From assembly GCA_002413795.1 (NCBI GenBank), contig DHXS01000024.1, positions 2,401-8,892 on the forward strand: a DNA stretch of 6,492 nucleotides, given 5' to 3'. Below the pieces are notes generated by a model, which did no database searches, was not told where the DNA came from, and was given only the letters and a program-made list of their open reading frames with translations. A program made the translations under genes and the position numbers. Below are positions 1-5,412 of this stretch, piece after piece. The stretch comes from Candidatus Saccharibacteria bacterium UBA5150 (GTDB lineage: Bacteria > Patescibacteriota > Saccharimonadia > Saccharimonadales > UBA4665). Within the stretch, counting starts at the first letter, position 1; every line of letters begins with the position of its first letter.

Positions 1-1020
1 CTTCAGGCGGTTGTTGCGGTTAATGACGCGGCGGTAGAGGTCGTTGAGGTCACTGGTGGCGAAACGGCCGCCGGTCAGCTGGACCATCGGTCGTAGGTCC
101 GGCGGTATGACGGGCAGAACCGAAAGGCACATACTGCTCGGCTTGATGCCGGCACGGTCCATGCTTTCCAGCAGGCGCAAGCGCTTCATCAGCTTCTTCT
201 TGCGCTGGCCTTTGGCGTCTTCGGCTTCGGTCATTAAGGCCTTGATCAAATCCTGGAGGTCGATCTGGGTTAGCAGATCTTTCAGGGCGGCGGCGCCCAT
301 GCCGACGGATATCAGCGAGCGCAGCTCGCTGGGCAGGTTGCGGTAGTCGGTTTCGTTAATCAGGCTGAGCTGGTTGAGGGCGGTCAGCTGGTCCTTATAA
401 AGCTCGAAGTCTTTTGTAACCTGTTCCAGCTCTTTGGTCTGCATTTCGGCCAGAGCCTTTACGTTGGCCTCCTTGGCCTTGGCTTCTTTTTCGAAGCGCA
501 GTTTGATGGCCTCGCCGGCGGCGGCCAATTCGGCTTCCTTGTCGGCCAGCAGTTTGCTGCGCTTTTCGATGTCAACGGTTTTGATGATGTAGCTGGCAAA
601 ATAGGCCACGCGCTCCAGGTTCTTGACGGTCAGGCCGAGCAAGAGGCCCATGGCGCTGGGCGTGCCGCGCAGGAACCAGATGTGCGACACCGGCACAGCC
701 AGATTGATGTGGCCCATGCGCTCGCGGCGGACAATGCTGCGCGTAACCAGCTCGCCGTTCTTGTCGACGGCCGCTTCGCGGCTGCGGACGCCCTTATATT
801 TGGCGTCGTGCGGGTTAATGTCCTTAACAGGGCCGAAAATGCGCTCGCAGAACAAGCCGTCGCGTTCCGGCTTTTGGGTGCGGTAGTTGATGGTTTCCGG
901 CTTGGTGACCTCGCCGTAGCTCCAGTCCATGATGTCTTCGGGGCTGGCCACGGCCAGTCGGACGGCGTCAAAATCGGCAATGTCGGTACCGGTGTTTTGG
1001 TAGCGTGTTGTTGGTGTCAT
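1..1020 (-). CDS. rpoC: DNA-directed RNA polymerase subunit beta' (RpoC), N-terminal 340 residues, cut by the window edge
   Basis: Beta' is the largest subunit of cytoplasmic RNA polymerase; with beta it forms the catalytic cleft and clamp. The frame is open from the ATG at 1020 to position 1. Visible motifs in order: GLFCERIFGP (residues 55-64), VRRERMGHI (97-105), HIWFLRG (113-119), a helical Lys/Glu/Ala-rich stretch (about 148-215), MGAAAL (241-246), LPVIPPDLRPMVQL (302-315) and GGRFATSDLNDLYRRVINRN (317-336). Everything after residue 340 is outside, including the bridge helix and the Mg-binding NADFDGD loop. The start is fixed by homology and by AGGAGG 5 bases upstream. It abuts the rpoB stop codon, so the two are co-transcribed. 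Odd points: the N-terminal zinc site has P70, D72, V85 and N88 where E. coli has its four cysteines, with identical spacing; and there are about 60 extra residues relative to E. coli between YFASYII and MGAAAL. Identity is certain; the consequences of these changes are inference. Confidence 0.97.
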   Translation of the reverse strand, partial: MTPTTRYQNTGTDIADFDAVRLAVASPEDIMDWSYGEVTKPETINYRTQKPERDGLFCERIFGPVKDINPHDAKYKGVRSREAAVDKNGELVTRSIVRRERMGHINLAVPVSHIWFLRGTPSAMGLLLGLTVKNLERVAYFASYIIKTVDIEKRSKLLADKEAELAAAGEAIKLRFEKEAKAKEANVKALAEMQTKELEQVTKDFELYKDQLTALNQLSLINETDYRNLPSELRSLISVGMGAAALKDLLTQIDLQDLIKALMTEAEDAKGQRKKKLMKRLRLLESMDRAGIKPSSMCLSVLPVIPPDLRPMVQLTGGRFATSDLNDLYRRVINRNNRLK

Positions 1021-4000
1021 TTAGGCCTCCTGCCCTTTGTTGTCAGCCGCGTTGGCGACGGCATCGGGACTGCCGCTGTCGTCCACGCCGACAATGCTGA
1101 ATTCGTCGGTGGCGGCTTCTTCGGTAACGTCAATGTCCGAAACCGAGTCCTGGGGAACGTCGACTTCGGCCGGATGGGTGGCTTCCTCGTGGATGTTGGT
1201 GGCCAGAACTTCTTCGGCGTCGACGACGGTGTCGGAGTGGACCAGGTCGACCTTCAGGCCGAGACCCTGTAATTCCTTAACCAGGACATTGAAGCTTTCC
1301 GGTACTTTGGGGCCGACAATCGGTGTCTTCTTAATGATTGACTCGTAGGCCTTGGAGCGGCCGTAAACGTCGTCGGACTTGATGGTCAGCATTTCTTGCA
1401 GGGTGTTGGCGGCGCCGTAGGCCTCCAGGGCCCAGACTTCCATTTCGCCGAAGCGCTGGCCGCCGTTTTGGGCTTTGCCGCCCAGCGGCTGCTGGGTGAC
1501 CATGGTGTACGGGCCGGTGGAGCGGGCGTGGATCTTGTCGGCCACCATGTGGTTGAGCTTGATCATGTACATGCTGCCAACGGTGGTGCGTTCGGTGAAG
1601 GCTTCGCCGGTGCGGCCGTCGTAAAGCTGTTGTTTGCCGTCTTCCGGCAGGCCGGCTTCCTTAAGCAATGATTTGATTTTGTCGACGCTGACGCCGTTAA
1701 AGGACGGGCTGGCGACTTTCATGCCCAGGGCGCGGGCGGCCATGCCCAGGTGGGTTTCGAACAGCTGGCCGACGTTCATGCGCGAAGGCACGCCCAGCGG
1801 GTTTAGGGCAATCTCAACAGGGGTGCCGTCTTCCATAAAAGGCATGTCTTCGGCCGGCAGGATGCGGGCGATGACCCCCTTGTTGCCGTGGCGGCCGCCC
1901 AGCTTGTCGCCGACGGCGATCTTGCGCATCTGGGCCACAAAGACCTGGATCTGCATAATAACGCCGGCTTTCAGTTCGTGGCCGTTTTCGCGGCTGAACA
2001 CCTTGACGCCGACGACTTTGCCGTGTTTGCCGTTGCTCATGCGCTGTGAGGTATCGCGGACTTCTTTGGCTTTTTCGCCAAAGATGGCGCGCAATAGGCG
2101 TTCTTCGGAACTGAGCTCCTGCTCGCCCTTAGGGGTAATTTTACCGACCAGGATATCGCCGGGATGGACTTCGGCGCCGATGCGCACGATGCCGTCCTCG
2201 TCTAGGTGGCGGAGGGTTTCCTCGGAAACGTTGGGAATGTCGGCGGTGACGATTTCGGGGCCCAGCTTGGTCTCGCGGACCTCTATCATGAAGTCGACAA
2301 TGTGGACGCTGGTCAGACTGTCGTCTTCAACCAGCTTGCGGCTGATGATGATGGCATCCTCGAAGTTGTAGCCGGCCCAGGGCATAAAGGCCACGATCAG
2401 GTCTTTGCCGAGCGCCAGTTCGCCGTCTTCTATGGACATGCCTTCGATGAGGACATCATCCTTCTTGACCTTGTCGCCGGTGTTAACCACCACTTTGTGG
2501 TTGATGGAAGTGCCTTCGTTAGAACGTACGAACCGTGCCGGTTCGTACGTAATAGCGCTCTCTTTATATTTAACGACCAGCTTTTGGGCGTCGGCTTTGG
2601 TGACTTCGCCGGCGGCTTCCGCCAGGATGACCTGGCCGGTGTTGCGGGCGGCGTCAACTTCCAAACCGGTGCCGACAATCGGGCTGGAGGGCTGGATCAG
2701 CGGCACGGCCTGGCGCTGCTGGTTACTGCCCATCAGCGAGCGGTAGACGTAGTTCTTTTCAATAAACGGAATCAGGCCGGCGCTGCTGCCGATAATCTGA
2801 TTGCGTGAAGCGTCCATGTGGGTGACGTCGTTGGCGTCAACCTCGCCGGATTTCAGGTGTGTGCGGGCGCTGACGCGGTCGTGCACGAAGTAACCGTCGG
2901 CGTCAATTTCACTGCCGCCGCCAGCGACAATAGCCGATTCTTCTTCGTAGGCGTCCAGGTAAATCACGTCGTTGGTGACCTTGGCTTTGACCGGCCAGGT
3001 GACCCTGGCAGTGACCTTGGCCAGCCGGGCGGCCATGGCGGCCGTAATCTTGACGCCTGCCCTGACCAACACTTTGCCCTTATCGTCCTTTAGGTCTTCG
3101 GCGGCAAGGTGGCCGACGGCTTCTTTGGCGGTGACGGCATTGATGACCTTGCGGTAAGGCGTGTCTATAAAGCCATAATCGTTGACTCGGGCGTAGTTGG
3201 CCAGGTTCAGTACCAGGCCGATGTTGGCGCCTTCGGGCGTTTCGACGGCGCAGATGCGGCCGTAATGGGTTTCGTGGGCGTCGCGGACTTCGAAACCGGC
3301 GCGTTCGCGGCTCAGGCCGCCGGGGCCCATCGAGCTGAGGCGGCGCTTGTGGGCCAGTTCGCTCAAGGGGTTAATCTGGTCCATGAACTGGCTGAGCTGG
3401 GAGCTGGCGAAGAATTCGCGAACGGCGGCCACGATGGGGCGGGCGTTAATCAGCTGGCCTGGCGTGACGGTTTCGATTTCGCTCATCGACATGCGGTCTT
3501 TGGTGTTGCGCTCCATGCGCAAAAGGCCGATCCGGAACTGGCGCTGGACCAGTTCGCCGACCAGTTTGACGCGGCGGTTGGCCAGCGAGTCGATGTCGTC
3601 GGCCGGATCCTGGGTATTATTAAGACGAATCAATTCGGCGATAATGGCCTCGATGTCTTGCAGGCGCATGACCCGGTTTTCCAGGGTGTTGGGCACATCC
3701 AGGTCGAGACGCTTATTGATTTTGTAGCGGCCGACGCGGCTAAAGTCGAAGCGCTTGTAGTTGTAGAACATGTTTTCGATCAGCGACTTGGCGTTGTCGA
3801 CGGTGGCCAGGTCGCCGGGGCGCAGGCGGCGGTAAACTTCAATTAAGGCATCGTTTTGGCCCTTGGTGGGGTCTTTTTCGAGGGTGGCATCCAGGTAGCT
3901 CTTAGGGCCGGTGTCGACGTGCTTGAACTGCTCGCGCATGTGGGTTTCGGTGACGCCCAAAGCCCTTAGCAAGGTGGTGACGGCCAGCTTGCGCTTACGG

Positions 4001-4557
4001 TCGATTTTAACGTACAGCGCGCCGTTGGCGGCCGTTTCAAACTCCAGCCAGGCACCGCGACCGGGGATAACCTTAGCGCCGTACAGGCTGGTGGCCCCGT
4101 GCGGGTCGGCCGTAAAGAAAACGCCAGCTGAACGGATCAGCTGGCTGACAACTACGCGCTCGGCGCCGTTAATCACAAAGGTGCCGCGGGTGGTCATCCA
4201 GGGGTAGTCGCCGAGGTAGATTTCCTGCTCCTTGACTTCGCCGGTAACCTTATTGGTCAGCTCAACATCGGCCATCAGGGGCGCGTCAAAACTAACGTTA
4301 TTCTCGCGGGCGGTGGCCTCGGTCAGCTTGGGCGCGCCAAAGCGGTAGCCTTTAAAACGCAGTGATAATTTGCCGCCGGTGTAATCGTCAATCGGGCTGA
4401 TTTCGTCCAGCAATTCGGTCAGACCCTCGTCCACGAACCATTGGAAAGAGCGGTTTTGGTGGTCTACCAGGTTTGGCAGCTCTTGGGCGTCTTCGTCGGT
4501 ATTTGTGAAAAATACACGTTGTGATTTTGTATGCTTAAGTGTCGGTGCTTTCGCCAT
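1021..4557 (-). CDS. rpoB: DNA-directed RNA polymerase subunit beta (RpoB), complete, 1178 residues
   Basis: Beta is the second-largest RNA polymerase subunit and carries part of the active site and the rifampicin pocket. Landmarks: protrusion/lobe with RGTFVINGAERVVVSQL (124-140); rifampicin region SSQLSQFMDQINPLSE (385-400) and HKRRLSSMGPGGLSRERAGF (403-422), where residues equivalent to E. coli D516, H526, R529 and S531 are intact; ETPEGANIGL (439-448); RSLMGSNQQRQAVPL (606-620); GYNFEDAIIIS (729-739); GDKLGGRHGNKG (883-894); LNPLGVPSRMN (918-928); and the C-terminal RFGEMEVWALEAYGAA (1035-1050). It is shorter than E. coli beta (1342), lacking large lineage-specific inserts. The conserved part ends near residue 1106; residues 1107-1178 form an acidic, probably disordered tail with 20 Asp/Glu and one Lys. 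Tyr603 stands at the E. coli D675 position. A 27-base inverted repeat lies in codons about 670-678. The start is the only plausible one, before MAKAPTLKHT. rpoC follows without a gap; rplJ/rplL are not upstream. Confidence 0.99.
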   Translation of the reverse strand: MAKAPTLKHTKSQRVFFTNTDEDAQELPNLVDHQNRSFQWFVDEGLTELLDEISPIDDYTGGKLSLRFKGYRFGAPKLTEATARENNVSFDAPLMADVELTNKVTGEVKEQEIYLGDYPWMTTRGTFVINGAERVVVSQLIRSAGVFFTADPHGATSLYGAKVIPGRGAWLEFETAANGALYVKIDRKRKLAVTTLLRALGVTETHMREQFKHVDTGPKSYLDATLEKDPTKGQNDALIEVYRRLRPGDLATVDNAKSLIENMFYNYKRFDFSRVGRYKINKRLDLDVPNTLENRVMRLQDIEAIIAELIRLNNTQDPADDIDSLANRRVKLVGELVQRQFRIGLLRMERNTKDRMSMSEIETVTPGQLINARPIVAAVREFFASSQLSQFMDQINPLSELAHKRRLSSMGPGGLSRERAGFEVRDAHETHYGRICAVETPEGANIGLVLNLANYARVNDYGFIDTPYRKVINAVTAKEAVGHLAAEDLKDDKGKVLVRAGVKITAAMAARLAKVTARVTWPVKAKVTNDVIYLDAYEEESAIVAGGGSEIDADGYFVHDRVSARTHLKSGEVDANDVTHMDASRNQIIGSSAGLIPFIEKNYVYRSLMGSNQQRQAVPLIQPSSPIVGTGLEVDAARNTGQVILAEAAGEVTKADAQKLVVKYKESAITYEPARFVRSNEGTSINHKVVVNTGDKVKKDDVLIEGMSIEDGELALGKDLIVAFMPWAGYNFEDAIIISRKLVEDDSLTSVHIVDFMIEVRETKLGPEIVTADIPNVSEETLRHLDEDGIVRIGAEVHPGDILVGKITPKGEQELSSEERLLRAIFGEKAKEVRDTSQRMSNGKHGKVVGVKVFSRENGHELKAGVIMQIQVFVAQMRKIAVGDKLGGRHGNKGVIARILPAEDMPFMEDGTPVEIALNPLGVPSRMNVGQLFETHLGMAARALGMKVASPSFNGVSVDKIKSLLKEAGLPEDGKQQLYDGRTGEAFTERTTVGSMYMIKLNHMVADKIHARSTGPYTMVTQQPLGGKAQNGGQRFGEMEVWALEAYGAANTLQEMLTIKSDDVYGRSKAYESIIKKTPIVGPKVPESFNVLVKELQGLGLKVDLVHSDTVVDAEEVLATNIHEEATHPAEVDVPQDSVSDIDVTEEAATDEFSIVGVDDSGSPDAVANAADNKGQEA
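1026..1031 (-). promoter_or_regulatory. Shine-Dalgarno site of rpoC
   Basis: AGGAGG on the minus strand lies 5 bases before the rpoC ATG and inside the last codons of rpoB. It is a full anti-16S match and decides the rpoC start. Because the rpoB TAA is directly followed by the rpoC ATG, ribosomes ending rpoB could restart in place, which would keep beta and beta' synthesis balanced (inference). Confidence 0.85.
2524..2550. repeat. 12-bp perfect inverted repeat with 3-base loop, inside rpoB
   Basis: ACGTACGAACCG (2524-2535) and CGGTTCGTACGT (2539-2550) are exact reverse complements around TGC. The arms lie in the codons for T-Y-E-P-A-R-F-V-R just before the conserved RSN motif of RpoB. The protein aligns here with other beta subunits without an obvious insertion, so the repeat is built from ordinary coding sequence. 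It could form a strong hairpin in rpoB mRNA or be a two-fold protein site. No U-run follows on either strand, so it is not an intrinsic terminator. Function unknown. Confidence 0.9.
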
Positions 4558-4568
4558 GTATAATACGA

Positions 4569-4574
4569 TCCCCT
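4569..4574 (-). promoter_or_regulatory. Probable Shine-Dalgarno site of rpoB
   Basis: AGGGGA on the minus strand ends 11 bases before the rpoB ATG. The match is good but the spacing is longer than the usual 5-9 bases. If transcription starts from the candidate promoter immediately upstream, the 5' end would fall in or next to this element, so its use may depend on longer transcripts that begin further upstream. Confidence 0.5.
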
Positions 4575-4575
4575 G

Positions 4576-4603
4576 TTTATATAGTGATGGTTTTTGATAA
4601 CAA
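4576..4603 (-). promoter_or_regulatory. Candidate sigma70-type promoter for rpoBC
   Basis: On the minus strand TTGTTA (4598-4603) and TATAAA (4576-4581) are 16 bases apart, matching 4 of 6 and 5 of 6 consensus bases. A second reading, TTGCTT (4602-4607) with TATATA (4578-4583) and an 18-base spacer, overlaps it. The predicted start, near 4569-4571, leaves a leader of only about 12-15 bases. The gap is AT-rich, so chance matches are likely. A long gap between clpP and rpoB makes a separate rpoBC promoter plausible. Confidence 0.35.
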
Positions 4604-4667
4604 GCAACTGCCCGCTAGTCTATATCTGCTAATTTTTGTTTAATTTGTTGGATTCGGCCGAAGATCC

Positions 4668-4724
4668 TAAGCTCAGAGGTATTGGGCTTGAAATCGATAA
4701 AAAATCATAAGCGCCCTGAGCTTA
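4668..4724. repeat. 9-bp inverted repeat in the clpP-rpoB gap
   Basis: TAAGCTCAG (4668-4676) and CTGAGCTTA (4716-4724) are exact reverse complements separated by 39 bases. Inside, GGGC (4684-4687) can pair with GCCC (4713-4716), which shares one base with the outer arm. In the minus-strand RNA the 4716-4724 arm can pair either with this distal partner or with the nearby GCTTA of the terminator-like hairpin, so the two folds exclude each other. It may be an mRNA processing or regulatory structure between clpP and rpoB; its role is unknown. Confidence 0.55.
4699..4724 (-). terminator. Weak intrinsic-terminator-like hairpin after clpP
   Basis: On the minus strand TAAGC (4720-4724) pairs with GCTTA (4708-4712) around a 7-base loop, and six T residues (4699-4704) follow three bases later. 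The stem is only 5 bp (6 with a G-U pair) and modest in GC, so it would be inefficient at best. It starts about 43 bases after the clpP stop, a sensible place for partial termination before rpoB. Confidence 0.35.
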
Positions 4725-4766
4725 CACTACTTCTTAACTACATTGTGACGGAAAATGGCGGGGCTG

Positions 4767-5363
4767 TCAACCAAGTTTGGGAGGGGATGTGATGACGGCG
4801 TCTACCAGGCCGTACTTTTTGGAATCTTCGGCAGTCATCCAAAAGTCGCGTTCCATGTCTTCGTGAATCTTCTTAGTGGTTTGGCCGGTGTTTTTGGCCA
4901 TAATCTCTTCGATTAACTTCTTGACCCTCAGTGATTCGCGCAGGTCGATTTCCTGATCGGTAACCTTGCCACGGGTGCCCGACGACGGCTGGTGGATCAT
5001 AGCGGTCGAGTTGGGCAGCATGTAGCGCTTGCCTTTGGTGCCGCTGCTCATTAGAATGGCGGCGGCTGAGGCCTGGACGCCGATGCCGACGGTTTGCACG
5101 TCGTTGGTGACATACTTCATGGTGTCGTAGATGGCCAGCGCGTCGTAAACGCTGCCGCCGGGGCTGTTTATATAAAAGAAAATGTCTTTTTTGGGGTCCT
5201 CGGCGTGAAGGAACAGAAACTGGGCGACGATTATATTGGCGCTGGCTTCGTTGACGTCGCTGCCCAGAAAAATAATGCGGTCTTTGAGCAAGCGGCTGTA
5301 GATGTCGTAGGCCCGCTCGTAGCGGCCTTCGCTTTCGATAACGGTTGGGATCAAAACACTCAT
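4767..5363 (-). CDS. clpP: ATP-dependent Clp protease proteolytic subunit (ClpP), 198 residues
   Basis: ClpP is the serine peptidase of a barrel-shaped tetradecamer fed with unfolded proteins by ClpX or ClpA/C ATPases in the cytoplasm. The length is typical of the family. The triad is visible: Ser99 in GVQASAAA, His124 in MIHQP and Asp173 in ERDFWM. Other family marks are DRIIFLG (28-34), [19 protein letters not shown] (64-82) with its oxyanion-hole glycines, and YGLVDAV (184-190). The nucleophile segment differs from the usual GQAASMGA: Met after the serine is Ala and the preceding residues are shifted in type, but the serine aligns. The ATG at 5363 gives the expected N-terminus (IPTVIE at 5-10) with little or no propeptide. 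It follows tig by 49 bases, a common gene pair, but clpX is not next; rpoB is. A CIRCE operator and strong promoter directly upstream imply HrcA-controlled heat-shock expression. There is no good Shine-Dalgarno site. Confidence 0.98.
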   Translation of the reverse strand: MSVLIPTVIESEGRYERAYDIYSRLLKDRIIFLGSDVNEASANIIVAQFLFLHAEDPKKDIFFYINSPGGSVYDALAIYDTMKYVTNDVQTVGIGVQASAAAILMSSGTKGKRYMLPNSTAMIHQPSSGTRGKVTDQEIDLRESLRVKKLIEEIMAKNTGQTTKKIHEDMERDFWMTAEDSKKYGLVDAVITSPPKLG

Positions 5364-5371
5364 TGAATCCC

Positions 5372-5400
5372 AGTATAGAAAATTAGCACTCGCTAGTCAA
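5372..5400 (-). promoter_or_regulatory. Strong sigma70-type promoter of clpP
   Basis: On the minus strand TTGACT (5395-5400) and TATACT (5372-5377) are exactly 17 bases apart, each 5 of 6 to consensus. The -35 box ends the CIRCE spacer and one CIRCE arm lies between -35 and -10, so bound HrcA would block polymerase. Only 8 bases separate the -10 box from the clpP ATG, placing the predicted start at about 5365-5363, i.e. at or within two bases of the start codon. Confidence 0.85.
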
Positions 5401-5409
5401 GAGTGCTAA
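5383..5409. promoter_or_regulatory. CIRCE operator (HrcA repressor binding site)
   Basis: TTAGCACTC (5383-5391) and GAGTGCTAA (5401-5409) form the canonical CIRCE inverted repeat with the canonical 9-base spacer and no mismatch. In known systems HrcA binds this site and represses groESL or dnaK operons until heat shock. Here it lies between the tig stop codon, three bases away, and clpP, overlapping the clpP promoter. hrcA itself is not in the window. Confidence 0.96.
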
Positions 5410-5412
5410 TTG

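Noticed and set aside
3354..3408. Possible natural rifampicin resistance from the DQINPL variant in beta
   Set aside because: The isoleucine replaces a residue that varies among sensitive bacteria, and the key residues equivalent to D516, H526, R529 and S531 are unchanged.
682..3846. Several long plus-strand open frames (for example 682-1272, 1634-2371, 2206-2808 and 3109-3846)
   Set aside because: They lie wholly antisense to rpoC and rpoB, show no recognisable domains, have compositions expected from reading the complement of GC-rich codons, and lack convincing start signals.
4559..4564. Perfect TATAAT on the plus strand near the rpoB start
   Set aside because: No plausible -35 box or plus-strand gene follows; it arises from the near-palindromic AT-rich leader of rpoB.
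4650..4667. Palindrome around TTCGGCCGAA in the clpP-rpoB gap, considered as a terminator or tRNA arm
   Set aside because: The stem is imperfect with a bulge, no U-run follows on the minus strand, and no tRNA-like set of arms can be drawn around it.
4767..4769. UGA recoded as glycine, as in some CPR lineages
   Set aside because: clpP ends with TGA at the normal family length, and stop codons of all three types close the genes, so the standard code fits.
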